64,000 nucleotides of DNA from positions 62,001-126,000 of the forward strand of contig NZ_JOCA01000022.1 of the NCBI RefSeq assembly GCF_000718785.1, given 5' to 3'. Of this stretch, positions 36,021 through 44,232 are shown one piece after another. The notes beneath the pieces were generated by a model. The model was given only the letters and a program-made list of their open reading frames with translations, was not told the DNA's origin and ran no database searches. A program made the translations under genes and the position numbers. Each line of letters begins with the position of its first letter. The stretch's first letter is position 1. The stretch is from Streptomyces sp. NRRL WC-3626 (lineage in GTDB: Bacteria > Actinomycetota > Actinomycetes > Streptomycetales > Streptomycetaceae).

Positions 36021-36713
36021 TCAGTGTTCCGTGATCTCGCCGTCGCCGAGTTCCAGGACGCGGTCGGCGAGGTCGAGGAGGGTGGCGTCGTGGGTGGCGA
36101 CCAGGGCGGTGACGTTCTCGCTGCGGACGACCGCGCGGAGCAGTTCCATCACGGCGTGTCCGGTTTCCGCGTCCAGCTGGCCGGTCGGCTCGTCGGCGAT
36201 GAGGAGGGAGGGACTGTTGGCGAGGGCGCGGGCGATGGCGACCCGCTGCTGCTGGCCGCCGGAGAGCTCGCCGGGCCGCTGGGCCGCGTGGTCGGCGAGG
36301 CCGACCAGGGAGAGGAGCAGCTCGACGCGTTCCTCGCGCTCGCGCGGGTCGGCGCGGCGCAGCCGCAGCGGGACGCCCACGTTCTCGGCGGCGGTGAGGA
36401 TGGGGATGAGGCCGAAGGACTGGAAGACGAAGCCGACCTGGTCCCGGCGCAGGGCGAGCAGCCCGTCCTCGTCGAGGTCCGCGAGGTCGCGTCCGTCGAC
36501 GAGGACCCTCCCCCGGTCGGGGGTGTCGAGGCCGCCGACGATGTTCAGGAGGGTGGTCTTGCCGGATCCGGAGCGGCCCTTGAGGGCGACCAGTTCCCCG
36601 CGCGGGACCTCGAAGGAGACACCGCGCAGCGCGTGCACGGCGGCCGCGCCACGGCCGTACGACTTGTGCACGTCCTCGACGCGCACCATGGTCTCGGTGA
36701 CCACCTGACTCAT
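36021..36713 (-). CDS. MacB/LolD-type ABC transporter ATP-binding protein
   Basis: The 230-residue ATPase has Walker A GRSGSGKTT, Q-loop FVFQSFGLIP, signature LSGGQQQRVAIARAL, Walker B LLIADEPTGQLD and switch His in VATHD. It belongs to the group that works with FtsX-type permeases in lipoprotein, peptide or antibiotic export. No permease gene is adjacent on either side, so its partner must lie elsewhere. ATG 36713 is the first start; the next gene upstream ends 64 bases away and appears to be an unrelated transcription unit. Confidence 0.92.
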   Translation of the reverse strand: MSQVVTETMVRVEDVHKSYGRGAAAVHALRGVSFEVPRGELVALKGRSGSGKTTLLNIVGGLDTPDRGRVLVDGRDLADLDEDGLLALRRDQVGFVFQSFGLIPILTAAENVGVPLRLRRADPREREERVELLLSLVGLADHAAQRPGELSGGQQQRVAIARALANSPSLLIADEPTGQLDAETGHAVMELLRAVVRSENVTALVATHDATLLDLADRVLELGDGEITEH

Positions 36714-36777
36714 TGCGACCGCCCTCCCCCGTGAACCGGGCGCCAGTATCCCCGTCCGGCGCCCGGCTGATCAACGG

Positions 36778-37989
36778 TCAGGCGGGGTTGTCTCCGTGGG
36801 TGAGGGTCTCCCAGGCGACGAAGAGGTTGTTGCTGCCGGAGGGGCGGGTGCGCTCGGTGAGGGCCTGGGTGTTGGTCATGGCGTGGCCGAGGCGGTTGTG
36901 CAGGGCGTTGTAGCCGACCTCGGTGACCGGTCCGAGGCCGAGGTGCAGGGAGCCCCCGCAGAGCCAGCCCGGGGCGGCCGTGCCCTGCTCGTACTTGGCC
37001 TGGAAGCCGAGCGCGTGCCGCAGCCGCTCGCCGACGTCGGTGCCGTAGAGGTCCTGGCCCTGGATGCGGCTGGTCTCGGCGATGTGCGAGATCGAGGAGA
37101 TGCCGTAGCCGGTGTGGGTGAGGTCGCGGCAGGTCTCCTGGGTGAGGCCGGTGACGAAGGTGGACTGGTTCTGCCAGTACTTGACGATCTTGTCGCGGGT
37201 GTTCAGGTTCTGGCTGGGCACCGTCTTCGGCAGGGCCCCGTCGGACTCCAGATAGACGTAGGCGGCGGTGCGGGTGCTGAACGTCGCCATGGCCTTGTCG
37301 TAGGAGGACCGGTCCTCCAGGAAGACGGAGATGCCTACGGCGGCCTCCATCATCGTGAGCTCCCAGTTGCCGTTGGAGTTCGAGCCGTTGATGACCTCGG
37401 GCAGGTAGACGTCCCGGAGCATGGTGGCGAAGCGGCCGGAGTTGGCCCAGCCGCCGGTGTAGGTGTGCTTGATGATCTCGGCGGCCCTGGGCCAGGAGGA
37501 GCCGGCCCAGCCGGTCTGCAGGGGCGCGTTGCTGTTGGTGTGGTCCCGGATCACGGCGGACCAGGCGTCCATCAGCTCGATGGACTTGCGCGCGTAGCGG
37601 TCGTCCCGGGTGATGTACCAGGCCAGCGCGTTGGTGTACGCGGCGATCGCGTCCTCGCGCTCGTCGGTGCAGCCGTGGTTCGGGTTGGAGTACGAGCCGC
37701 ACTCGACGACCGCGCGGGGCTTGGGCGTGCGGTTCGGGTCGGCGTACTTGCTCGCCATCATCCGGTCGAAGGCGTTCTTCCAGGGCTGGGCACCGGCGTC
37801 GACCCTGCTCCTCGCGAAGTCGAGCTGGGCCCGGGAGACGGTGACTCCGGGGTGGGCGAAGGCGGCGGGGGCGGCTTCGGCGGGTGCGGCGTCGGGGCGG
37901 AGAACGAGGGTGCCGACCAGCGCCGTGGTCAGGAGTGCGAACAGCGCGGTGCGGGCTCTGCGGCGGGGGTGCGAGGGTGCAGAGGACAT
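36778..37989 (-). CDS. Secreted alginate-lyase-family protein
   Basis: The 403-residue protein has an Arg-rich N-terminus and hydrophobic core (RRRARTALFALLTTALVG) with a likely cleavage after AEA near residue 40, so it is exported. The mature part fits the alginate-lyase (alpha/alpha-toroid) fold, with motifs GWAGSSWPRAAEIIKHT, NSNGNWELTMMEAAVGI, YYIT/WYITRD-like segments and HTGYGISSISHIAET holding the Asn/Trp/His residues expected near a uronate-binding site. The substrate may be alginate or another polyuronide. ATG 37989 was chosen for the signal peptide. A promoter with a DasR-like site is 70 bases upstream. Confidence 0.8.
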   Translation of the reverse strand: MSSAPSHPRRRARTALFALLTTALVGTLVLRPDAAPAEAAPAAFAHPGVTVSRAQLDFARSRVDAGAQPWKNAFDRMMASKYADPNRTPKPRAVVECGSYSNPNHGCTDEREDAIAAYTNALAWYITRDDRYARKSIELMDAWSAVIRDHTNSNAPLQTGWAGSSWPRAAEIIKHTYTGGWANSGRFATMLRDVYLPEVINGSNSNGNWELTMMEAAVGISVFLEDRSSYDKAMATFSTRTAAYVYLESDGALPKTVPSQNLNTRDKIVKYWQNQSTFVTGLTQETCRDLTHTGYGISSISHIAETSRIQGQDLYGTDVGERLRHALGFQAKYEQGTAAPGWLCGGSLHLGLGPVTEVGYNALHNRLGHAMTNTQALTERTRPSGSNNLFVAWETLTHGDNPA

Positions 37990-38055
37990 GTGGGGGGTCC
38001 ATCCGTTCTCGTATGTGAACGAAGGGCGTCTTTTTGAACGCCTGGATGGCCCGAG

Positions 38056-38084
38056 ACGGTAGGTCCAGACCAATACCGCGTCAA
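38056..38084 (-). promoter_or_regulatory. Promoter with DasR/GntR-like operator for the alginate-lyase-family gene
   Basis: On the minus strand a TTGACG -35 (38084-38079) and a TACCGT -10 (38061-38056) are 17 bases apart. The spacer carries ATTGGTCTGGACCTAC (38074-38059), matching 12 of 16 positions of the DasR dre consensus around the core GGTCTGGACC. Repression by a GntR-type regulator such as DasR is inferred. Confidence 0.55.
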
Positions 38085-38101
38085 GGGTCCGCGCACGGGA
38101 G

Positions 38102-38134
38102 AGGGCCGCACCCCCCGCGCGGGGACACGGCCCT
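38102..38134 (-). terminator. Terminator of the thioesterase-dut-DUF3710 operon
   Basis: AGGGCCG (38102-38108) pairs with CGGCCCT (38128-38134), with an inner CCCC/GGGG helix. It lies 37 bases past the DUF3710 stop, in the direction of transcription. Confidence 0.65.
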
Positions 38135-38170
38135 TCTTGTTCTCGACCGACGTGATCCGCCGGACAGGTC

Positions 38171-38926
38171 CTAGCGGACCTCGGTGATCTCCGGTCCGCG
38201 CTGGAGCTGGCCCATGCCGCCGGCGAAGCGGGAGCCCTCCTCCTCCTGCTGCACGTTCTCCGGCACCATCTGCGCGTCGTTGGGCAGCTTCAGGACGATC
38301 GGGTCACGCGGGGCCATCGGGCCCTCGCCGCGCACCACGACCGTGTCCCGGAAGATCTGCTCCAGGAGCCCGGCGGCCTGCGGCTGCACCGCGCCCTGGC
38401 CGGAGATCACCCCGCGCAGGAACCAGCGGGGCCCGTCCACGCCGACGAACCGCACGACCTGGAAGCCGCTGGTGCCGTCCGGCAGCTGCACCGGCACCTG
38501 CGCCCGCAGCTCCCAGCCCAGCGGGCCCTCGACCTCGTCGATGATGCCGCCCTGCTGGGTGATGCCGGACGCGATCTCCTCGCGCACCTCGCCCCAGATG
38601 CCCTCGCGCTTGGGCGCGGCGAAGCCCTGCAGCTGGATGGCGCTGTCCCGCAGGACGACCGTGGCCGCGACGATCGCGTCGCCCGCGACCTCCACCCGCA
38701 GCTCCATGCCGTCGACCCCGGGCACGAAAAGGCCGCCCAGGTCGACGCGGCCCTCGCCGGGCTCGCTGACCTCGCTGCCGTCCCAGGGCCCGTCGGGCCT
38801 CGGCGCCGGCTCGAGCCTCAGCCGCTCGGCCTCCTCGCCCGCCTCAGCGTCGACACCGTCGACGACCTGCTCGGCCTCGCCGGCCGCACCTTCGGCGGCA
38901 TCCTTCTTCTTGCGACGTCCGAACAC
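38171..38926 (-). CDS. DUF3710 family protein
   Basis: The 251-residue protein begins VFGRRKKKDAAEGAAG, has a long acidic N-terminal stretch and a conserved domain from about residue 60 (VDLGGLFVPGVDGMELRVE, GPRWFLRGVISGQ). DUF3710 is an actinobacterial family of unknown function that regularly follows dut. GTG 38926 has AAGGA eight bases upstream and lies one base after the dut stop, so the two are cotranscribed. Confidence 0.88.
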   Translation of the reverse strand: MFGRRKKKDAAEGAAGEAEQVVDGVDAEAGEEAERLRLEPAPRPDGPWDGSEVSEPGEGRVDLGGLFVPGVDGMELRVEVAGDAIVAATVVLRDSAIQLQGFAAPKREGIWGEVREEIASGITQQGGIIDEVEGPLGWELRAQVPVQLPDGTSGFQVVRFVGVDGPRWFLRGVISGQGAVQPQAAGLLEQIFRDTVVVRGEGPMAPRDPIVLKLPNDAQMVPENVQQEEEGSRFAGGMGQLQRGPEITEVR

Positions 38927-38927
38927 G

Positions 38928-39476
38928 TCACTGTCCTTCCCGGTCGGATACGACCGAAGCGTATCGATTCCCACCCGCTGTACCGCCCGTGGCGGCCTGA
39001 ACGCTTGTGCCGCTCTTACCTTCGCCCACCGCGGCGTGACCACCGGTGGACCCGAAGCCCCCCTCGGCCCGGACCGAGGGGGGAAGCTCCGCGACCGACA
39101 CGAAGCGGACCCTCTCGACCTGCTGGACGACCAGTTGGGCAATCCGGTCGAAGCGCTCGAACCGCACGGTCTCGCGCGGATCGAGATTCACCACGATCAC
39201 CTTGATCTCCCCACGGTACCCGGCATCAACCGTCCCCGGGGCATTCACCAGGGCGACGCCGCAGCGGGCGGCAAGACCGGATCGCGGGTGCACGAAGGCC
39301 GCGTACCCATCGGGCAGCGCCACAGACACCCCGGTGGGCAGTACGGCCCGTTCGCCGGGTGCCAGCGCGCACGCCTCGGTGGTGCGCAGATCGGCGCCCG
39401 CGTCCCCGGGGTGCTCGTACGCCGGAAGCGGTACGTCGGGGTCGACACGCCTGATCAGCACCTCGAGGGCGCTCAC
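38928..39476 (-). CDS. dut: Deoxyuridine 5'-triphosphate nucleotidohydrolase
   Basis: dUTPase hydrolyses dUTP to dUMP and pyrophosphate, keeping uracil out of DNA and feeding dTMP synthesis. All five trimeric-dUTPase motifs are present: PGDAGADLRT, HPRSGLAAR, GTVDAGYRGEI with the catalytic Asp, RFDRIAQLVV and the C-terminal P-loop-like GFGSTGG. The 182-residue length includes a 20-residue tail. GTG 39476 overlaps the thioesterase stop as GTGA. Confidence 0.96.
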   Translation of the reverse strand: MSALEVLIRRVDPDVPLPAYEHPGDAGADLRTTEACALAPGERAVLPTGVSVALPDGYAAFVHPRSGLAARCGVALVNAPGTVDAGYRGEIKVIVVNLDPRETVRFERFDRIAQLVVQQVERVRFVSVAELPPSVRAEGGFGSTGGHAAVGEGKSGTSVQAATGGTAGGNRYASVVSDREGQ

Positions 39477-40057
39477 GGGTTCACCTCGAAGGCGCGCGCA
39501 CGGCGGACCTGGTCGGGGTCGTCCATGGCGGCGCGGATCTCCTCCTCGCGGCCGTGGTCGACGAAGTGGTCGACCTTGACCTCGATGAACAGGGCGTCGG
39601 CGCGGACGGCGACCTGGCCGTCGGGGCCGCCGATGCGTCCGGTGGCCGTGCAGTAGATCTTCCGTCCGGCGACGGCCGTCACCTCGGCCGCCAGGTGCAG
39701 CACGGTGCCGACGGGCACGGGGCGGACGAAGTCGGTCTCCAGCCTGCCGGTGACCGCGATCGTGCGCAGCAGCCAGTTGAGCGAGCCCAGCGTCTCGTCC
39801 AGGGCGCTGGCGAGCACCCCGCCGTGCGCGAGTCCCGGGGCGCCCTGGTGGGCGGCCTGCACGGTGAACTCGGCGGTGATCGACACGCCTTCGCCGGCGC
39901 GGGCCGCCAGATGCAGTCCGTGGGGCTGCTCGCCGCCGCAGCCGAAACACTGGCCGTAGTGCGCGCCCAGGAGTTCGCCGGGGGCGGGGGCGTCCGGGTG
40001 GCGCACCGGTCGCACGGCGTCGGCGGGGGGCTGAAGAGCCGGGGAAGTACCACTCAC
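39473..40057 (-). CDS. PaaI-type hotdog-fold thioesterase
   Basis: The 194-residue protein has a single hotdog domain with the PaaI-type motif GLAHGGVLASALDETLG. Before it is a CFGCG segment (GQCFGCGGEQPHGL), a conserved feature of the subgroup. It probably hydrolyses acyl-CoA thioesters; the substrate is unknown. GTG 40057 has AAGGT upstream and gives the shortest N-terminus that retains homology. It heads the thioesterase-dut-DUF3710 unit. Confidence 0.85.
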   Translation of the reverse strand: MSGTSPALQPPADAVRPVRHPDAPAPGELLGAHYGQCFGCGGEQPHGLHLAARAGEGVSITAEFTVQAAHQGAPGLAHGGVLASALDETLGSLNWLLRTIAVTGRLETDFVRPVPVGTVLHLAAEVTAVAGRKIYCTATGRIGGPDGQVAVRADALFIEVKVDHFVDHGREEEIRAAMDDPDQVRRARAFEVNP

Positions 40058-40115
40058 AGGCGCAGACCTTACCCGCGCGTGAGTGCGCTCCCGACACCGT
40101 GCCAAGCTTGGATTC

Positions 40116-40577
40116 ATGCAGCTCTCCGCCACCCCGTACGAAGAACGCCTCACCGCGCCCCGCTCCTGGTGGCTCATCTCCCTCCTGGCGGGGGTCTCCC
40201 TCGCGCTGATCCTGCTGCCGTTCGGCACGCTGCCGATGCTCGGTGGCCTGGCCTGCGGCACCGCGGCGGCGGCCGTGATGGCGAGCGCCTACGGCTCGGT
40301 GCGCATCCGGGTCGTGGGCGGCCATCTGATCGCGGGCGAGGCGAAGATCCCGGTGTCGGCCCTCGGCGAGCCGGAGATCCTCGACGAGGAGGAAGCCCGG
40401 GCCTGGCGCACCCACAAGGCCGACGCCCGCTGCTTCATGCTCCTGCGGGCCTACATCCCCGGCGCCCTGCGCATAGACATCACCGACCCCGAGGACCCGA
40501 CCCCGTACGTCTTCCTGTCGACCCGCACCCCCCAGCGCCTGGCCGAGGCCCTGCAGGCGGCCAGAAACGCCGCGTAG
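40116..40577 (+). CDS. DUF3093 membrane protein
   Basis: The 153-residue protein has two adjacent membrane helices (SWWLISLLAGVSLALILLP, then TLPMLGGLACGTAAAAVMA) followed by a soluble domain (VRIRVVGGHLIAGEAKIPVS, DEEEARAWRTHKADARCFML), the DUF3093 signature next to dut in actinobacteria. Its function is unknown. ATG 40116 (MQLSATPYEERL) matches the family start. It is divergent from the thioesterase gene by 58 bases. Confidence 0.88.
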   Translation: MQLSATPYEERLTAPRSWWLISLLAGVSLALILLPFGTLPMLGGLACGTAAAAVMASAYGSVRIRVVGGHLIAGEAKIPVSALGEPEILDEEEARAWRTHKADARCFMLLRAYIPGALRIDITDPEDPTPYVFLSTRTPQRLAEALQAARNAA

Positions 40578-40583
40578 CCCCAA

Positions 40584-40630
40584 GGGGCGCGCGGAACTGC
40601 GCACATGGGGGTCCGGGGGCGCGGCCCCCG
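40584..40630. terminator. GC-rich intergenic element and hairpin between convergent genes
   Basis: GGGGCGCGCGGAACTGCGC (40584-40602) closely resembles a short element common downstream of Streptomyces genes. It is followed by CGGGGGC-GCG-GCCCCCG (40614-40630), a 7-bp hairpin. Together they lie between the convergent DUF3093 and 40697-41623 genes and probably end both transcripts. Confidence 0.6.
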
Positions 40631-40696
40631 AGGGACGGGAAGGGGCGGCGGGGGGCGGAAAAGGCCCAGCCGCCACGGAACCGGCTCTCGCCGGAC

Positions 40697-41623
40697 CTAC
40701 GGCATCCGGCGATCATCGCCCGGCACTTCGAGCACCCCCTCGGACAGCGCGTCCGCGGGACGTTCCAGCGCCGGAAGGGCCGCCAGCGCCTCCCAGGGCA
40801 CCTGGATTCTGCGCAGGTCGCCCCGGATACGCGACGCCAGCTTCCGGGTATCGCGGCGGTTCATCACCGCCCCCACCGCCGCCCCCACCAGGAACGGCAT
40901 CAGGTTCGGCAGATTCCGCACCGTGCGCTTCATGATCCGCTGCCGGAGCTCACGCTTCATCCGGCTGCTCAGCGCCGCGCCCACCGTCGACGGCTTCGTC
41001 GCCTCGACCCCCCGCTCCTCCGACCAGGAGTTGAGATACACGGTGCTGCGCTGAGCCAGGCTCCCGGCCGGGCGCACCCCGTACACCTCATGAAGTTCGG
41101 CGATCAGTTTCAGTTCGATCGCGGCGACGCCGGTGATCTCCGCGGCCAGTTCCGCCGGCATCGCGGGCGGTACGGGCATCATCGCCGCCGCACCGACCCC
41201 GGCCCCGACCGTCGCCGTGGCCTTCGCGGCGCCCGCCACGAGCTTGTCGGCGAGTTCTTCGGGGCCGAGCCCCGGGAACTGCCCGCGCAGCGTCTCGAGG
41301 TCCCGTACGGGCACCCGCGGGGCGATCTCGATGATCCGGTCCGCGAGGTGCGCCAGTCCCGCGCGGGCGCGGGCACCGCCCTTGCGGGCGCCTTCCACGG
41401 CCTTCTCGCGGATGACGGCGGCCCGCCTTCGCGCCACGGGCGCGGTGACCTCCAGGGAGTCCGGGAGGTCACCCCGGCCGGCTGCCGCTTCGAGCGAGGC
41501 CGCCCCGGTACCGGTTGAGCCCCGCTCTGGTTCACGCGTGTCGTGCTGTGGGCCCTGAGGGGCCCCTTGGTCCGCTCCCTTCGTGAAGAAGCGGCGCTTC
41601 CGCGGAGGGGTCGAGCCGGTCAC
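40697..41623 (-). CDS. Conserved actinobacterial protein, EcsC/DUF697-like
   Basis: The 308-residue protein has a disordered N-terminus (about 60 residues), a helical middle (VARRRAAVIREKAVEGARKG), a Gly/Ala-rich membrane-like segment (TATVGAGVGAAAMMPVPPAM), the motif AIELKLIAELHEVYG and a second hydrophobic stretch (LMPFLVGAAVGAVMNR). The combination recalls EcsC/DUF697-type membrane-associated proteins, but assignment is tentative. GTG 41623 lies 13 bases after the DUF4193 stop, so it is in an operon with it. Confidence 0.75.
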   Translation of the reverse strand: MTGSTPPRKRRFFTKGADQGAPQGPQHDTREPERGSTGTGAASLEAAAGRGDLPDSLEVTAPVARRRAAVIREKAVEGARKGGARARAGLAHLADRIIEIAPRVPVRDLETLRGQFPGLGPEELADKLVAGAAKATATVGAGVGAAAMMPVPPAMPAELAAEITGVAAIELKLIAELHEVYGVRPAGSLAQRSTVYLNSWSEERGVEATKPSTVGAALSSRMKRELRQRIMKRTVRNLPNLMPFLVGAAVGAVMNRRDTRKLASRIRGDLRRIQVPWEALAALPALERPADALSEGVLEVPGDDRRMP

Positions 41624-41636
41624 GGCCGACCCCGCC

Positions 41637-41933
41637 TCAGTCGCAGTCGCGGCAGATCGGCTGGCCGTTCTTCTCGCGGGCCAGCTGGCTGCGGTGGTGG
41701 ACGAGGAAGCAGCTCATGCACGTGAACTCGTCCTGCTGCTTCGGCAGGACCCGGACGGCCAGTTCCTCGTTCGAGAGGTCGGCCCCGGGCAGTTCGAGGC
41801 CTTCCGCGGCCTCGAACTCGTCGACGTCGACGGCCGAGGCCGACTTGTCGTTCCGCCGTGCCTTCAGCTCTTCGAGACTGTCCGAGTCGACGTCGTCGTC
41901 GGTCTTGCGTGGAGTGTCGTAGTCGGTTGCCAT
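41637..41933 (-). CDS. DUF4193 protein with C-terminal zinc-ribbon-like cysteines
   Basis: The 98-residue protein is strongly acidic for 60 residues (DVDSDSLEELKARRND, VDEFEAAEGLELPGADLS) and ends with CMSCFLVHHRSQLA and CRDCD, two CxxC pairs suited to zinc. DUF4193 is near-universal in actinobacteria; its function is not established. ATG 41933 has GGGGGAGAG eight bases upstream. It has a long upstream region with an inverted repeat and a CRP-like palindrome. Confidence 0.9.
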   Translation of the reverse strand: MATDYDTPRKTDDDVDSDSLEELKARRNDKSASAVDVDEFEAAEGLELPGADLSNEELAVRVLPKQQDEFTCMSCFLVHHRSQLAREKNGQPICRDCD

Positions 41934-42011
41934 TGGACGCTCTCCCCCTCTGGGTGTATGCGGTGTCTCCAGCGCACGTAACGCGTGAGAGGCCGGACTT
42001 GTGCCCGACCT

Positions 42012-42032
42012 GAGGCGGAGATTTTGCCTCAC
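42012..42032. repeat. Inverted repeat upstream of DUF4193 gene
   Basis: TGAGGC (42012-42017) and GCCTCA (42027-42032) form a 6-bp dyad with a 9-base spacer, 79 bases upstream of the DUF4193 start. It could be an operator. Confidence 0.35.
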
Positions 42033-42327
42033 ATCAAGGTCTGTTACTCAATCGACACCCAACCGCACTCCTCATGAGTGATCGGCTTGGATGGCGATGG
42101 GGACCGTACACGGTCCGCATGCCGCACTTCAAAGGCGCCTCACCGTGTACTTCCCGTGATGAGCACCCCTGAAAACCGGGACTTTCGCGACCTTTCGCAG
42201 GGTTACATGATCACAGAGCGTCGATGACGGCGAAATCGCCCTTGTGATCGATCACACAGGGGAATACCGGAGCGGCGCCCCGGGAATTCCGCTCAAAGCG
42301 AACACCCCGCTATGTCGCGGAATGATC
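42033..42327. other. Intergenic region between DUF4193 start and cutS end
   Basis: No gene is supportable. It contains the palindrome at 42243-42256 and should hold the DUF4193 promoter; no certain -35/-10 pair was recognised. Confidence 0.5.
42243..42256. promoter_or_regulatory. CRP-like palindrome TGTGATCGATCACA
   Basis: A perfect 14-bp palindrome of the GTG-N6-CAC form reported for Streptomyces Crp. CCCT before and CAGGG after allow a longer hairpin, so it could alternatively end the cutRS transcript, whose cutS stop is 72 bases away. Confidence 0.45.
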
Positions 42328-43572
42328 TCAGATCGGAAAGGTGACACGCATCACGAGCCCTCCCCCTTCGCGCGGCTGTGCGTAGATGTGCCCGCCGTGC
42401 GCCCGCGCGACCGAACGCACGATGGACAGACCGAGCCCGACGCCCTTGTCGCTGCCCGTACGTTCGGTGCGCAGCCGCCGGAACGGCTCGAAGAGATTGT
42501 CGATCTCGTACGCCGGCACCACCGGGCCCGTGTTGGACACCACCAGGACCGCCTGGCCGTGCTCCACGCCGGTGGTGACCTCGACCCAGCCGTCCTCGGG
42601 CACGTTGTACCGCACGGCGTTCTGCACCAGGTTCAGCGCGATCCGCTCCAGCAGGACGCCGTTGCCCTGGACGACCGCCGGCTTGCGCCCGCCGCGGATC
42701 TCCACGCCCTTCGCCTCCGCCTCCCCGTGCACCTGGTCGATGGCCTGGGTGGCCACCTCCGCGAGGTCCACGGGTCCCCGTTCCACGATCTGGTTGTCGC
42801 TGCGCGCGAGCAGCAGCAGGCCCTCGACGAGCTGCTCGCTGCGCTCGTTGGTGGACAGCAGCGTCCTGCCGAGCTGCTGCAGCTCCACCGGTGCCCCCGG
42901 ATCGGAGAGGTGCACCTCCAGCAGCGTGCGGTTGATCGCCAGCGGGGTGCGCAGCTCGTGCGAGGCGTTGCCCACGAAGCGCTGCTGCGCGGTGAACGCC
43001 CGCTGGAGCCGCTCCAGCATGTCGTCGAACGTGTCCGCCAGTTCCTTCAGCTCGTCGTCCGGGCCGTCCAGCTCGATCCGCCGGGACAGGTCCGAACCGG
43101 CCACCGCGCGGGCGGTACGGGTGATGCGGCCCAGCGGCGACAGGACCCGGCCGGCCATGGCGTAGCCGAAGGCGAAGGCGATGATCGCGAGACCGAGGAG
43201 CGCGCCCAGGGAACGGCTGAGCAGATCGTCCAGCGCGTGCTGCCGCTGGACCGCGTTGCACTGCTTCAGCATGTCGTTCAGCTGGTCGTTGGTGGTCGCG
43301 CTGTTCAGCTGGGGGCAGGTCTCACTGGTGATGTCGATGTTGGTGCCGCTCACCCGGAAGGACTGGCCGCTGCCGCCGTCGTGCAGCGCCTGGGCGGCCA
43401 GCAGGTAGATGATCGACAGCAGCAGGATTCCCGCGATCAGGAACATGCCGCCGTACAGCAGCGTGAGACGTATGCGGATGGTGGGACGCAGCCAGGGGAA
43501 GGGCGGTTCGCCCTTTCTCGGGTCCCAGGTGGGCTTGGGGGGCGCCGTGGGGGGCGCGGGTGTGGCGGCCAT
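42328..43572 (-). CDS. cutS: Sensor histidine kinase CutS
   Basis: The 414-residue kinase has membrane helices at about 38-60 and 123-144 flanking a 60-residue extracytoplasmic sensor, then HAMP (140-195), H-box NASHELRTPLA (His205), N-box LNLVQNAVRYN and G2 box GVGLGLSIVRSVA. The sensor holds exactly two cysteines (Cys86 and Cys105), a conserved feature of CutS proposed to report on extracellular redox state. ATG 43572 is six bases from the cutR stop. CutRS was first studied in S. lividans for its effect on actinorhodin and has since been linked to protein quality control outside the membrane. Confidence 0.95.
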   Translation of the reverse strand: MAATPAPPTAPPKPTWDPRKGEPPFPWLRPTIRIRLTLLYGGMFLIAGILLLSIIYLLAAQALHDGGSGQSFRVSGTNIDITSETCPQLNSATTNDQLNDMLKQCNAVQRQHALDDLLSRSLGALLGLAIIAFAFGYAMAGRVLSPLGRITRTARAVAGSDLSRRIELDGPDDELKELADTFDDMLERLQRAFTAQQRFVGNASHELRTPLAINRTLLEVHLSDPGAPVELQQLGRTLLSTNERSEQLVEGLLLLARSDNQIVERGPVDLAEVATQAIDQVHGEAEAKGVEIRGGRKPAVVQGNGVLLERIALNLVQNAVRYNVPEDGWVEVTTGVEHGQAVLVVSNTGPVVPAYEIDNLFEPFRRLRTERTGSDKGVGLGLSIVRSVARAHGGHIYAQPREGGGLVMRVTFPI

Positions 43573-43578
43573 GACGCA

Positions 43579-44232
43579 TCAGATCCGGTATCCGGAGCCG
43601 GGCACGGTCACGATGACCGGCGGCTCCCCGAGCTTGCGGCGCAGGGTCATCACGGTCACCCGCACCACGTTGGTGAACGGATCCGTGTTCTCGTCCCAGG
43701 CCTTCTCCAGCAGCTGCTCCGCGGAGACGACCGCGCCCTCGCTGCGCATGAGCACCTCCAGGACGGCGAACTCCTTCGGCGCGAGCTGCACCTCCTTGCC
43801 GTCCCGGAAGACCTCGCGGCGATTGGGGTCCAGCTTGATCCCGGCACGCTCCAGCACGGGCGGCAGCGGCACGCTCGTACGCCGCCCCAGGGCGCGCACG
43901 CGCGCGATGAGCTCGCTGAACGCGAAGGGCTTGGGCAGATAGTCGTCGGCGCCGATCTCCAGGCCCTCGACACGGTCGCTGACGTCGCCGGACGCCGTGA
44001 GCATCAGCACACGCGTGGGCATACCGAGCTCGACGATCCGGCGGCAGACGTCGTCGCCGTGCACGAGGGGGAGATCGCGGTCGAGGACGACCACGTCGTA
44101 GTCGTTGACGCCGATGCGCTCCAGGGCGGCCGCACCGTCGTACACGACGTCGACGGCCATGGCCTCCCGGCGCAGTCCGGTGGCCACCGCATCGGCGAGC
44201 AGCTGCTCGTCCTCGACGACGAGTACGCGCAC
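43579..44232 (-). CDS. cutR: OmpR-type response regulator CutR
   Basis: The 217-residue regulator has a receiver domain (VVEDEQLLA, phospho-Asp in VVLDRDLPLVHGDD, LPKPF) and a C-terminal winged helix (LAPKEFAVLEVLMR, TNVVRVTVMTLRRKLG, GSGYRI). GTG 44232 starts the conserved sequence. The 466 bases upstream hold a CGAGA-TTT-TCTCG dyad near 44442-44454. Cognate kinase is CutS. Confidence 0.95.
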   Translation of the reverse strand: MRVLVVEDEQLLADAVATGLRREAMAVDVVYDGAAALERIGVNDYDVVVLDRDLPLVHGDDVCRRIVELGMPTRVLMLTASGDVSDRVEGLEIGADDYLPKPFAFSELIARVRALGRRTSVPLPPVLERAGIKLDPNRREVFRDGKEVQLAPKEFAVLEVLMRSEGAVVSAEQLLEKAWDENTDPFTNVVRVTVMTLRRKLGEPPVIVTVPGSGYRI

